Of a stretch of 64,000 nt of DNA, positions 20,181 to 31,247 are shown in pieces; positions within the stretch are counted from its first letter, which is position 1; every line of letters starts with the position of its first letter. Source of the stretch: Hymenobacter radiodurans (lineage in GTDB: Bacteria > Bacteroidota > Bacteroidia > Cytophagales > Hymenobacteraceae); contig NZ_CP037922.1 of the NCBI RefSeq assembly GCF_004355185.1, positions 1,922,001 through 1,986,000 on the forward strand, in the 5' to 3' direction. The translations under genes and the position numbers were made by a program. The notes beneath the pieces are model-generated. The model searched no databases. It was not told the origin of the DNA and saw only the letters and a list, made by a program, of their open reading frames with translations.

Positions 20181-22216
20181 CTACTTAACTTCTAAGCGCT
20201 GCGAGCTGATCTTTCCTTTCTCGCCTACGCGCACTTGATACAAACCACTGGCTAGGTTTTGAATGTTCAAACGCTGAGCTAATGCTCCACGTTTCTCCAT
20301 AACCGTTTTGCCAGACTGAGCAACGATTTGAACGTAGTCGGTGCCAGTTGGTAGCATCACGTAATCAGAAGCGGGGTTTGGATAAACAGCGAGGTCGTTT
20401 GTGGCTTTAGCGGTAGTAGCGCTGCTAGAAGCAGTTATATTGCTAGTGCTCACGGCGCTCAGAGTAGAGTTAGAGCTAATGCTTGAGCCATCACGTACTA
20501 GCACCCAACGCTGAGCAGTTGAACCGTTATCGTCCCACTGCTGTACTTTGGCGCTATTGTACGTGTTGTTGTTATCTACGTCGAGCACTTTGTTGGTGCC
20601 TTTGTGCATGAGCTTGAAGCTGCCGTCGCCGTTGCGAGTGATGATCCAACGCTGGGCGGTTGAACCATTGTCGTCCCACTGCTGCACTTTAGCACCATTT
20701 TGGTCGCTATTGTTATCTACGTCAAGTACTTGGTTAGTGCCCTTGTGGGTCAGCTTGTAGGTGCCGTCGTTCTGAAGAGTGATAACCCAACGCTGAGCAG
20801 TCGAACCATTGTCGTCCCAAATCTGAACTTTGGCACCAGCGCGGTTGCTGTTGTTATCTACGTCAAGCACTTTGTTCGAGCCTTTGCCTACAAGCTTGTA
20901 CGTGCCACCCGATACGATTTCGCTGCTGCCACCTGGATTTGGTGCTGGAGCGGGAGCAGGGGCTGGACTCGGAGCAGGGGCTGGAGCGGGGCCGGAGCAG
21001 AAGATCCTGAAGTTGGGCCTACTACTACACCATTAACACGTAGCTTAGTTTCCCACAGTACGTACTCAGCTTTCTCAGTATCCCGGGTAATCAGGAAGGG
21101 CAATTCTACATTCAGCGAGTAGTTATGACGCTCATTAGCGTCGGGCAGGTACTGGTCATTGCGCTGGCGGTCACCGTTGGTGCTGCGGTTAACGTAACCT
21201 ACAGTGTTGTTGTAAGCTCTGTTATTGTAGAAGATGTCATTGCTGCCACCCGACTTCATGATGTAGATACCAACGTTGTTGCAACGGATGTAGGTACCAT
21301 CGGCCAAGTAACCCGAATTGATAATCCGGTTGTTGTAGAACTCCATGTCGTGACCAGCCGATACGCAGATACCTTGGGTACCAGTGCTTACGATGTGGTT
21401 ATCAAAGGCCTTCATAAAGCCTGGTGCTGCATCCATGTCGCTGGTGTTACCATCGCCCATGTTGATGCCGCCCCCGCCATAGTCCGTTTCTGAACCTGGA
21501 TTGCTTGGGTATGCACCCTGAATGTAGTTGTTGTGGATGAGCATTGGGCTGTCCGACGTACCGTTGGACAAGTAGAAGTTAACGTTTTCTTCTACCCGGC
21601 TCTTGTAAGGCTCGTTGATTACTTGGTTCCAAGCAATCTCTACGCCTCTTACGTGACGTACACTGTTGAACTGTACAAACTGTACACGCTCCATTCCGCC
21701 ATTGCGGGTACGGCCATCGATGTTGCTTACTTTATTGTAAACAATCTTTACCGTTTCGTTACCCGACTGGTTGCCTTGGTAGTGAGCCAAATAAATACCT
21801 GAAGTGTGATCGAGGTAGTTGTGCTCTAGGCGAATGTTCTTGAAATTGTTCGCATCTAGGAAGCGACCATACCGCACATTGTCCTGGCTAGGAGTCATGC
21901 CGTAACCATTCGAGTTACGAACAGTTAGGTTGATGCCGGGGGTATGAGCACGAATCAAAATGCCTCGACTACGAATATTCGCATTTTCAATAATTACCGG
22001 CTCAGAAGTTTCTACACTTACAGCGGGTGTATTTGAGTCGTTGCTCTCCCAGTTACCAGAATAAGTACCACCTCTGGAGATAACAAAAGGACCTTGATAA
22101 TCTTGTGCGGAGCTGGTGTAAGCACCGCCAGTTAGGAGCAGGAGCAGCAAAGAAAATAGCGTCCAATGAGATGTTGCTCGGCGTGCAGGAACGGGGGTAA
22201 GGTGTCGGATGTGCAT
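20181..22216 (-). CDS. Secreted parallel beta-helix protein with ricin-type domain and T9SS sorting signal, apparent frameshift
   Basis: I start at MHIRHLTPV (22214-22216), just before a signal peptide ending TSSAQ. Residues about 50-400 are a right-handed beta-helix with repeated short Asn/Gly strands (VKIVYNKVSNIDG, EFYNNRIINSG), of the polysaccharide-lyase or polysaccharide-binding type. An Ala-Pro linker carries the frame break at G4 20988-20991; one added base gives 678 residues. The linker leads to a ricin-like trefoil of three near-identical repeats, each with KVLDVDNN...GAKVQQWDDNGSTAQRW. The last 70 residues (AVYPNPASDYV to the end) are a type A T9SS C-terminal sorting domain, so the protein is exported by the Por system. 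Confidence 0.85.
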
Positions 22217-23052
22217 TCGCAGAAAGGGTTGAAAGAATAAAAGTGAACAATCCAGAGTGAACAAAACTGACCAGCTTAGGTGGGAGTCGACTGGTTTATA
22301 AGTGGCAATATTACTAGATAATCACTTAGTCAAAGCATTAGAACAAAAAGTTGCACATAGTGGAAACACCATAAATGCTCCTGTGCAGCTAGACGGGAAA
22401 AGCCATAATACGTACACTAAAAACGCCCCTCAGAGCATTCTGGGGGGCGTTTTTGTAATATTATGTAAAGTAGATCTTGCCTTTTTATTACAAATGAAAC
22501 GGGTTTAAAGGCTAGGTTTATATGCAAATCGACATTATAAGGTTCACAGTATAGGGAATAATTTATATTGAAATACGCCGTGAAAATTTTGGACTGCAAA
22601 ACCGGGAGAAAGATAATTTTAGACAGAATATGCTAAAGCTCTTTTCAAGCTATTCACCAGTTTAGTGTAGGAAATATTTTCCGGTTAGTTACCGCCTAAA
22701 ATAGCTAGCTACTGTTGAGGTTGTTGTTGGCCTGTTCTTCTATTAATCTGAACAGTGACTGCTAACTCTTATTAATCTTATCTGCATGCCTAATAAATGA
22801 ATTTTACCATGCTCGCATTTGTATGTATCGTAAAAGTCATATTTATGGTGATTGAATTAGTGTTTATAAATGAGATATTATATATATATTTTAGTAGATG
22901 GTAAGTATATACATAGGTTTTTGGAGGTGAAAAACAGCCTGTATTAAGCCCATCCTTCATCCCAACTTTCCATAAAGAATTAGGTGCAAAATCAGGCGAC
23001 TTGCTTAGCAGCAAAGTGAGCAGGCTGGAACGCATTGTGCAGTTTTAACTGC
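22217..23052. other. AT-rich intergenic region, no gene supported
   Basis: This 836-bp gap lies upstream of the beta-helix gene and downstream of the GH127/146 gene, both on the minus strand. It holds the hairpin at 22419-22454. Short frames at 22302-22508, 22417-22599 and 22790-23035 look random: they have no initiation context and no recognisable family. The A/T rise is strong. I saw no tRNA or other RNA fold. Confidence 0.6.
22419..22454. terminator. Bidirectional terminator built from an inverted pair of the G6 word
   Basis: AAAAACGCCCCTCAGA (22419-22434) pairs with TCTGGGGGGCGTTTTT (22439-22454) with one G-U pair, a 4-base loop and a T-tract on both strands. It resembles the terminator at 60988-61027 base for base in its stem. 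Confidence 0.85.
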
Positions 23053-25425
23053 TTATTCTGCTTTTAACAGACGTACATAGTACACGCCACCTGCCGTAGA
23101 TCCATTGTTCGCTTGGAATCTGACAGTAAGCACCTCCGGTGCGGATGCTATTACTTGGGGCGGAAGCTTGTAGTCTACCTCAATGAACTTATCACCGCCG
23201 AGGCCTTGCAACGATTCCTTCTTCAGTAGTTTACCATTGACTAGAATGGCGAAAAGGCGGTTTTTATCAGCTCCGTAGTAAGTGACGCGTAAAGTGTGCG
23301 CGGCATTTCCCTTGTTTTTGAAGTTGTAGCTAAACCAGCCCTTGGCCTGACGCCAGTGCCGATCCTTGAATACACCAGTGTCGGTTTGCTCCCCCTGAAA
23401 GCCATGATCCGACTCGGGCTGCTGCTCACCGGGCGCGACCTGATCGAGTGTACGTGCCTCTAAAGCCAGCTTTTCAGCTTCCTTTAGCTGCAGAGCTTGT
23501 TTGCGGGTAACTAATTCAGTGGGAGTAGCCACGGGCCAGTAAATCATGTAGCGCGCATCATGGATCCGGAAAAAAGGGACCAATTCCACGTTCCGGAAGC
23601 GTTCAGAATCAATCAAGGAAGCGGCGCTGAAAGTTAGCGGCTTACCGGCCACAGGCTTGATACTCGCTACCACACTCTGTGGATCGGACGAAACCAGTAC
23701 GGGCGCCTCATCGAGTGGGTAGGAAGGGCCGTTGGCAACATGACCCATGCGGCTGTCATCTGCTCGCAAACCCGGCATATCGGTGGTGTCGGTAATGGCG
23801 GCTAATACGATGGGGCCGTGCACGAAGGATACCCACGGAGATTTATCCGGCAAAAACTCGGCTTTGGTTTCCATCGGCAAGGCCACGCTCACTACGTCGC
23901 CCGTCTTCCATTTGCGGTTGATGGTTAGATAGCCGGGGGTGGAGGTATCGTATTTCGCAGCGCGTCCATTCACGAGTACTTGGCGGGTACCTGGTTTAAG
24001 CCAGTTGGGTTGCCGGATGTGCAGGGCAAAACGGCGGGTTTTTTTTAGCTGCAGCTTTAGGTTGGTTGTTTCAGCAAAGGGAAAACGTGTGTCCTGGATT
24101 AGGGATAGGCCTGCTTCGGACCAAGTGAGGCGGGAGGGAATAAATAGATTAACAAACAAGTCCTCCTTCGTGTGAGCATAAATCAGCTCGCCGTACTTGC
24201 CGTGGTTTTCCAGACCCGAGCCCACACAACACCAAAAGCTTTCCTGCGGCTGGGAATAGACGCGGTAGTGGCGGGGTCGCATGGGCGTGAAGTACACGAA
24301 CCCGCCTTTTTCGGGGTGCTGTGATGAGAGGATATGGTTGTAGAGGGCGCGCTCGTAGTAATCTATATAAGGAGTGGAGGCGCTGGTGAGGTACAACTGC
24401 TTCGATAGCTTCAGCATGTTGTAGGTGTTGCAGGTTTCGGGGCCTTCCTTGCCTTCCAGCATGGCCGTGAAATCCTGAGCGGGGTGAAAATGCTCGCTCA
24501 CGCTGTTGCCACCAATAGAAACGGTGCGCCGCTCCACAACCGTTTTCCAGAAGAACGCAGCCGCGTTGCTCCACGCTGTGTCGCCGGAAAGCTCGGCCAC
24601 GCGCTCATAGCCTATTACCTTCGGGATCTGAGTGTTCGCATGAAGGCCGTTCAACTCATCTTTGCCCCCCAGCAGCGGCTCTAGTATAGAACGGTGCGAA
24701 AACCGACGAGCCAGGGTCAGATACTTTTTGTCGCCGGTGATTTCCGCGACGTCGGCTAGTACTTCATTCATGCCGCCGTGCTCGCTGCGCAGCATATCCT
24801 GAATTTGGGCGTCGGTGAGCGAAGCGGTCAAGTCAACGGCCCAATCGGCGAGCTGCACCAGCATGTCTTTAGCCTTGGTGTTGCCCGCAAACAGGTAGGC
24901 GTCGCGCAGGCCCGCGTAGGTTTTGTGGATGTTGTACCAAGGCACCCATTTATCATTGAGCGAAAAGCTGCCCGCGTTGATTTTGCCCGCTTTTATCTGC
25001 GCCCACATTTTTTGCCCCCCTGGCGTCCCGCCGAGGTAGCCATTGCCGTTGCGTTGCTGACATAGGGCCAACTCATCTACCATATAGGTCAGCCGCCGCC
25101 CAACTTCGGCGTTACCGGTGGCCGCATACATATAAGCTAGGGCCGAAAGGTAATGGCCGCCAATATGGCCATCCAGGCCCGTATTTTCCCAGTTGCCATA
25201 GCTCGGCGCACGAGGAGGTAGCCCCGCTTCTCGCTGATAGGGCGCCAGCAGCCTGTCGGGGTTCATAGCCAGGATATATTGCAAGTCGGTTTGCTGTGCC
25301 GCCCGGAACGGGCTTTCGGTGAGCTCCACAGCCGATAGCGGAAAGCTTTGCAGCGGCAACACTTGGCTGTGACCTACGGTGACAGCCACAAATAGCAATC
25401 CTATGCTTAACCAGCTTGTTTTCAT
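23053..25425 (-). CDS. GH127/GH146-type beta-L-arabinofuranosidase
   Basis: The 790-residue exported enzyme has signal peptide MKTSWLSIGLLFVAVTVGHS. The (alpha/alpha)6 barrel carries family motifs: NWENTGLDGHIGGHYLSALA, WVPWYNIHKTYAGLRDAY, EGPETCNTYNMLKLS and ESFWCCVGSGLENHGKY. The Cys pair 399-400 lies where the family uses a zinc-bound cysteine nucleophile, and the Glu and Cys of GPETC complete that site. Beta domains follow, ending in a C-terminal module (about 690-790) seen in the longer Bacteroides-type enzymes. The expected role is release of L-arabinofuranose from plant glycans, in keeping with the GH97, beta-helix and TonB receptor genes nearby. Confidence 0.92.
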   Translation of the reverse strand: MKTSWLSIGLLFVAVTVGHSQVLPLQSFPLSAVELTESPFRAAQQTDLQYILAMNPDRLLAPYQREAGLPPRAPSYGNWENTGLDGHIGGHYLSALAYMYAATGNAEVGRRLTYMVDELALCQQRNGNGYLGGTPGGQKMWAQIKAGKINAGSFSLNDKWVPWYNIHKTYAGLRDAYLFAGNTKAKDMLVQLADWAVDLTASLTDAQIQDMLRSEHGGMNEVLADVAEITGDKKYLTLARRFSHRSILEPLLGGKDELNGLHANTQIPKVIGYERVAELSGDTAWSNAAAFFWKTVVERRTVSIGGNSVSEHFHPAQDFTAMLEGKEGPETCNTYNMLKLSKQLYLTSASTPYIDYYERALYNHILSSQHPEKGGFVYFTPMRPRHYRVYSQPQESFWCCVGSGLENHGKYGELIYAHTKEDLFVNLFIPSRLTWSEAGLSLIQDTRFPFAETTNLKLQLKKTRRFALHIRQPNWLKPGTRQVLVNGRAAKYDTSTPGYLTINRKWKTGDVVSVALPMETKAEFLPDKSPWVSFVHGPIVLAAITDTTDMPGLRADDSRMGHVANGPSYPLDEAPVLVSSDPQSVVASIKPVAGKPLTFSAASLIDSERFRNVELVPFFRIHDARYMIYWPVATPTELVTRKQALQLKEAEKLALEARTLDQVAPGEQQPESDHGFQGEQTDTGVFKDRHWRQAKGWFSYNFKNKGNAAHTLRVTYYGADKNRLFAILVNGKLLKKESLQGLGGDKFIEVDYKLPPQVIASAPEVLTVRFQANNGSTAGGVYYVRLLKAE

Positions 25426-25592
25426 CGGGTGAGATACTAGGATATGATTGTATATTCCTCTACTAACTCACTTGGTAGCCTCTTACGAACCACAAGTAAG
25501 TGGCTAAATCTACACAATCGATTGTTAAGGCGCCGACCGAAAGAAATTTGCCCCCCGGTGTATCGTGAAGGCAGTGTATGACTAGCTCAACT

Positions 25593-28036
25593 TTAAAATT
25601 CGAGAATGAAGCCGATGGTAGGCGTTAGGTTGGGGCTGTCGTCCTGCAGCAGAATGGGGAAGGCATTAGAGCCATCGGGGCGAATCGGTTGGCCGTCGGT
25701 GGTCAGGAAGTCGGTATTGTCAGGGGTGCGTTGAAAGGAGTACGTGGGCAAGCCAGGCGTTTTCAGCAAAAAAGCGTTTTGCAGATCCAAAAAGAGGTCG
25801 ATGCTGGTGCGGCGCCAGTTGAATTTCTTGTCGAGGCGGAAGTCGAACTGCTGGAAGTTGCCCAAGCGCACCGTGTTCAGGCGGGAGTAGTCGAGCACAC
25901 CCCGACCCACGGCGAAATAAGTAGCCTGTGAGGCTTCCAGGTCAAAGGGCGTGTAAGGCGAACCGCCCGCGAAACGGTACTTAAAGCCCATTTCCCAGCC
26001 CTTGCTGAACTTGCGCCCCAGCAGGCCCGAGGCCAGAAAGCGTGTATCCCAAGCCGACGGCTTATACTGGCCGTCGGTGCCCGAAAACTCCGAGCGGAAG
26101 GCCGTAAGCGAAGCCACGGCGAATACTTTGCGGGTTAGTTTCTGCTGGAAAAACAACTCGGCGCCATAGGCCCGGCCCTTGCCGGTACTTTGCACGGCTT
26201 CATTGCCCAAGGCCGCAAAATCGCCCCCCAGGTTGGCCAGCGAAATGCCATCACGTACCGACACGGGGTAATTGCTATACTTTTTGTAAAAGCCTTCCAG
26301 CGTAAAACGCGAGGCCGCGGTGGGCAAAAACTCCAGGCCCGCTACGTAATGGTCGGAGCGAATGTAGCGAGCATTCTTGTTGACCAACGTGCCCGCCTCA
26401 TCCCGAAAACCCAGAATAGTGGATGGCGGGATCTTGTAGTAGCGCCCCACGGAGGCGTTCAGATTCCAGCGCTGAGCCAAGGCGTAAGAGGCCGATACCC
26501 GCGGCGACAGCGTGCGCAGCAGGTTGGCGCCGCCCGTAGTGAAGGAGTTGCCATCGGCCCGCAGGCCCGCCGACACTGTCAACCGATCATCGGGGAGCAG
26601 GGTGCGGGTAAGCTGCCCAAACGCGCCAAAGCGGGCAAAATCGATAGCCGTTTGGAAGCGCACATCTACCCGCGGCGACACAACTTGGCCTTGCGCATCG
26701 CGCACTTCGCGGCGCACCCGGCTAAAAAAGCGGCTGTCGTACTCCACGTATTGGCCCACGGCCCCATACGCGTACTGCCACCGGCCTTTTGCCTTATTAA
26801 CATCAAGCCGCAGCTTGTTTTCCGTTTCGCCGGAGCGCGTGAGCAGCACCCGTCGCGACTCCTCGGTGGTGGTGCGGTCCTCGAACTGATCGAGTTCATT
26901 GTCGAGCTGGGTGCGGCTCAGGGCTACATTCAGGTAGCCATCAGGCAGGAGTTGGCGCAGCCCGAAGCCCACGGTGTAGTTCCACTGGTCGATGGTGGGA
27001 GTGGAGCGCAGGGTGTATTCTTTGTCGGGGCTGGATTTGCGGGGTACCGCCAGCTCGAAGTGGTCGATTGCGCCGAGGCCGAGCGCCGTAAGCGTAGTTT
27101 TGGGAGAAAGCTTGGTGGTTACTTTGTACTGGAAGTCCCAGTAATTTGGTCGTATGGGCAGGTCAATGGCTTTGAAAAGCAGCTGCAAGTAGGAGCGACG
27201 GGCAGAGGCCAGAAAGGTCGTGTTCTTCGCCAGAGGTCCTTCTAGTGTGCCGGCTACTTCGGTGCCGCTCAACCGAACATTGCCTTGCACGCGGTCGGGG
27301 TTGCCGTCGCGCTGCCGGAACTGCAGTACCGATGATAGGGCATTGTCATAGCGGGCCTCAAACGCTGACGAGCTGAGGGTTACGTCTTCAATAAACGATA
27401 CGTTCAGGATGCCGGTGGGGCCACCGCCGGAGCCTTGCGTCTGGAAGTGGTTGATGACGGGCACCTCAATGCCATCGAGGTAATACACGTTTTCGTTGGG
27501 CGCCCCACCCCGAATAATAATGTCGTTGCGAAAGCCGGACGTGCCGCCCGTGCCGCCGCCACCTACGCCGGGCAGCGTCTGAATCACTTTTGAAATGTCA
27601 AAATTGCCCCCGGATTACTCTTTATTTCTTCCGTATTAATGCGCTGCACCGACAGCGGAGTTTCGGCCGTGGCCACCCGGATAGCGCGACTGCCCACTAC
27701 CTCCACCTCCGCCAGCTGCTGGGTATTGCTGCTCAACTCCAGGTTGATGATGGAGGCGTTGCCGGACGTAATGACGACGTTGGCCCGCAGCAGCATATCA
27801 TAGCCGATAATGGATGCGCGCACGTTGTAGCTGCCAACCGGAATATCGGTGAGACGGTAGCGGCCTTCTGCATCCGAGGCGGCACCCAAATTGGTGCCTT
27901 CCAGTATTACAGTCACGCCGGGCAGACTTTCCTGGGTTTTGCGGTCGCGCACGGTACCCGTCAGTACGCCTGTCGATTGGGCTAGAGTGGGGAAGGTGGC
28001 TAGCAGCAAAAGCAGGAGAGAGAAAAATCTTACCAT
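25593..28036 (-). CDS. TonB-dependent outer-membrane receptor with carboxypeptidase-like domain, apparent frameshift
   Basis: After a signal peptide (FPTLAQS), residues about 20-100 form a CarboxypepD_reg-like domain (GTVRDRKTQESLPGVTVILE). The plug follows (about 110-230; VIQTLPGVGGGG, YYLDGIEVPVINHF) and then a long beta-barrel ending TPTIGFILEF with a terminal Phe. The frame breaks in the plug at run 27607-27611. One added base gives SNPGGNFDISKVIQTLPGVG and an 814-residue protein. No SusD partner is adjacent, so the ligand may be a siderophore, peptide or oligosaccharide; the sequence does not decide. The GH127/146 gene downstream on the same strand may share its substrate. Confidence 0.9.
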
Positions 28037-28149
28037 TGGGGCTCGTGAGGGGGCATTGGGTGGATAATGCTACCAAACCCTTAGCTGGCCGTGATGTTTA
28101 GCCGGTAAATACAGCTGGGCTAATAACCTCGCTGCCTCAATATGTTGCC

Positions 28150-29480
28150 TCACGTAATGGCCTTGTCCTGAGTATCTTCCACTGGCGGAAGATCTTTGCG
28201 GGCTCCTATAATGTAGCGCAGACCTTTGTCGTAGCTGAAATAGGTATAAGCCCAGTTGAGCAGCACGATCAGGCGGTTGCGGAAGCTGACTAGCGAGATA
28301 ACGTGCACAAGTCCCCAAGCCAGCCAAGCAATAAAGCCCCCAGACGCCAATCGCGGCCGAAAAGCTTGATGTCAGCCACGGCGTGGTTGCGGCCGATAGT
28401 GGCCATGCTGCCTTTGTCGTCGTAGTGAAACGGCTGCATGGGTTCATTCTTTAGTTGGCGCTCCAGGTTATGCCCAAGTAAGCGCCCCTGCTGCAGGGCC
28501 GGTTGCGCCACCATCGGGTGACCTTCGGGAAAAAGCTCGCTACGCATGGCGGCAATGTCGCCGAGGGCAAAAATGTTGTCGTAGCCCGCTACCTGGTTGA
28601 ATTCATTGACGGCGTATCGATTGCCGGGCAGCAAACAGCCCTCGCGCAGCCCTTTAATCGGACTTCCCGTTACGCCCGCCGCCCAAATAAGCGTGCGGGT
28701 AACCAGCTTTTCACCCGTATTAAGGGTCACGGTGTAGCCATCGTACGATTTCACGCGCCGATCCAGCCACACTTGCACCCCAAACTGCTTCAGATATTCT
28801 AGCGACTTCTGCGAAGCCTCCGCCGACATACCTTTCAGCAGCGCCGGGCCGCTCTGCACCAAGTGAATATCCATTTCCTTGAAATTCAATTCCCGGTAAT
28901 CGCGCGGAAATACGTGGGCACGCAACTCGCTCAGAGCGCCGGCAATTTCGACGCCGGTAGGGCCGCCGCCCACAATCACGAAGTCCAGCAGGCTGTTAAT
29001 TTTTTCCATGTCGCCAAGCTGCAAGGCCTGCTCGAAGTTGGAAAGCACAGTATTGCGGAGCTCAATGGCATCGGCCACGCTTTTTAGCGTGATAGCGTGC
29101 CGCTGCATCTGCTCATCGCCGAAGAAATTAGCAGTTGCTCCAGTGGCCACCACCAGATAATCGTAGCGAATGCGGCCAATGGACGTTTCGAGCAGATGTT
29201 GTTCGGTATCAACACAAATGGCCTCAGCCAGACGGAAGTAAAAGTTGTCCTGCCCGTCCAGAATCTTGCGAAACGGCGACACAATAGAATCGGGTGCCAA
29301 GCTGGCGGTAGCCACCTGGTAGAGGAGAGGCTGAAAGGCGTGGTAGTTCTGCTTATCAATAAGTACTACCTGCACCGGCGCGTGGCGGAGGGTCCGTGCT
29401 AGTTCCAGCCCAGCAAAACCGCCCCCCACAATCACCACCCGTGGCTGGTTGATATCTTCTATTTTGGCTAGGGTTTCCAT
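28150..29480 (-). CDS. ndh: Type II NADH:quinone oxidoreductase, apparent frameshift
   Basis: I start at METLAKIEDI (29478-29480), just before the dinucleotide fold RVVIVGGGFAGLELARTL. A second GxGxxG fold is VIVGGGPTGVEIAGALSEL (NADH site), with YDNIFALGDIAAM near the FAD site. The frame breaks at run 28337-28341. One added base yields DWRLGGFIAWLAWGLVHVIS and a C-terminal membrane-anchoring helical region, 443 residues in all. The enzyme passes electrons from NADH to quinone without pumping protons. It is divergent from the pyrimidine degradation cluster, whose oxidative steps make NADH; a regulatory link is only inferred. Confidence 0.9.
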
Positions 29481-29728
29481 ATGTCTTAAATGGGTGCTGG
29501 TAAAGCTGTGGCTGCGCTTAATTTCAAGCATAGCTGGCTCAAATACGCGAAACGGGCGAAGATGGGGGTGAGATTGCTCAGCCATTCGGAAATGTTAGGG
29601 TTGAAAAAGCCCCCAGCCTCGTTTATCAGGCGCAATCTGTGCTCGTTCAGCTTCCCTACAGCCTCTAATGTCACAGTTGCTTTTGTGCTGCAAACTCTTT
29701 ACTTGCAATAGATTAAACCCACTCTCCC

Positions 29729-31201
29729 ATGGAAGTCGAAGTTCTGAAGTACCCTGCGGTGCGCAACTACATCGCCGGACAATTTGTAGCGGACGCTAGC
29801 GCCCGCACCCTGGAAGTCTTCAGTCCCATCAGCGGCTCGGTGATATCGACTGTGCCTCTGAGTGGGATGGATGCGCTCAACCAAGCCGTAGAGGCCGCGC
29901 AAGCCGCTTTTCCTGCCTGGTCGGCAATACCTATAAAGGAGCGGGTCCAAATCTTTTACCGCTACAAAACTTTGCTGGAAAAGAACCTGGCCGAGCTGAC
30001 GGCCTTGGTACGCGAAGAAAACGGCAAAACGACCGATGAAGCGCGGGCCGAAGTGGAAAAGGCCATCGAGCTGACGGAATTCGCCTGCTCTTTGCCCCAA
30101 CTGGTGGCCGGCGAGATGATGGAAGTAAGCTCGGGCGTGGAGTGCCGCGTGGATCGCAAGCCCCTGGGCGTGGTGGCGTCTATTGCCCCCTTCAACTTTC
30201 CCAATATGGTTCCGCACTGGACCGTCCCCAACGCTATTGCTCTCGGCAACTGCATGATTCTGAAGCCTTCGGAGCAAGTGCCCATTAGTGCCGGCCGCAT
30301 CGCTGAGCTGCTGAAGGAAGCTGGTCTGCCCGATGGCGTGCTCAACATCGTGCACGGCGACAAGGAAATTGTGGAGGCCATCTGCGACCATCCCGGCATC
30401 AAAGCCGTGTCCTTCGTTGGCTCCACCAAGATTGCCAAGGTTGTTTATCAGCGAGCAACGTCCAATCTGAAGCGCTGCGTGGCGCTGGGCGGGGCCAAAA
30501 ACCACTTGCTCGTGCTGCCCGATGCTCACGTGGACATGACCGCCTCCAACGTGGCGGCTTCCATGTCGGGTTGTGCTGGGCAGCGCTGTATGGCTGGCTC
30601 CGCTATGGTGGCCGTGGGCGCCGTGGAGCCTATAATCTCTCGATTGGTGGAAGAAGCCCGCAAGATTGTACCGGGCAAGAATCTGGGTTCCGTAATCAGC
30701 CGCCAAGCCAAAGAGCGCATTGAGCGCTATATCACTGAGGCCGAGCAGGCTGGCGCCCATATTCTGCTGGATGGCCGCAACGCCGTGGTGGCGGGTCAAG
30801 AGGATGGCTATTACGTCGGCCCCACGGTTATTGACCATGTGACCACCGATATGGCCATTGCTCATGAGGAAGTATTTGGGCCCGTATTGGCCATTATTCG
30901 TGCCCACGACTTGGACGAAGCCTTAGCCATTGAAAACGCATCCAACTATGGCAACGCCGCCTCCGTCTTTACTCAGAGCGGCGGCCTGGCCCGCTACGTG
31001 ATGGAAAACGCCTCGGCCGGTATGATAGGGGTGAATATCGGGGTGCCGGTGCCCCGTGAGCCTTTCTCCTTCGGCGGCTGGAACGAGTCGAAGTTTGGCG
31101 CCTGCGACATCACCGGCAAAAGCTCCATCGAGTTCTGGACCCAACTCAAGAAGGTGACCACCAAGTGGAACCCCGAGTCGCGCACCAACTGGATGAGCTA
31201 G
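29729..31201 (+). CDS. mmsA: CoA-acylating (methyl)malonate-semialdehyde dehydrogenase
   Basis: The 490-residue protein has full aldehyde-dehydrogenase layout: PFNFPNMVPHW, GSTKIAKVVY (NAD fold) and the catalytic cysteine in GQRCMAGSA (Cys287). The usual ALDH general-base Glu is replaced in VALGGAKNHLLV, which is typical of the CoA-dependent MmsA/IolA group. It is first in a colinear set for reductive pyrimidine breakdown. The expected role is therefore to turn malonate semialdehyde (from uracil via beta-alanine) or its methyl form (from thymine) into acetyl-CoA or propionyl-CoA. A 46-bp gap leads to the matching transaminase. Confidence 0.92.
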   Translation: MEVEVLKYPAVRNYIAGQFVADASARTLEVFSPISGSVISTVPLSGMDALNQAVEAAQAAFPAWSAIPIKERVQIFYRYKTLLEKNLAELTALVREENGKTTDEARAEVEKAIELTEFACSLPQLVAGEMMEVSSGVECRVDRKPLGVVASIAPFNFPNMVPHWTVPNAIALGNCMILKPSEQVPISAGRIAELLKEAGLPDGVLNIVHGDKEIVEAICDHPGIKAVSFVGSTKIAKVVYQRATSNLKRCVALGGAKNHLLVLPDAHVDMTASNVAASMSGCAGQRCMAGSAMVAVGAVEPIISRLVEEARKIVPGKNLGSVISRQAKERIERYITEAEQAGAHILLDGRNAVVAGQEDGYYVGPTVIDHVTTDMAIAHEEVFGPVLAIIRAHDLDEALAIENASNYGNAASVFTQSGGLARYVMENASAGMIGVNIGVPVPREPFSFGGWNESKFGACDITGKSSIEFWTQLKKVTTKWNPESRTNWMS

Positions 31202-31247
31202 CAACGAATCCAACTCAATTACCCTTCAAGTATTAATTCTCTCGGCT

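Noticed and set aside
22790..23035. Short frame MRSSLLTLLLSKSPDFAPNS as a gene
   Set aside because: Its C-terminal half is A/T-rich random-looking sequence and there is no family match; more likely chance.
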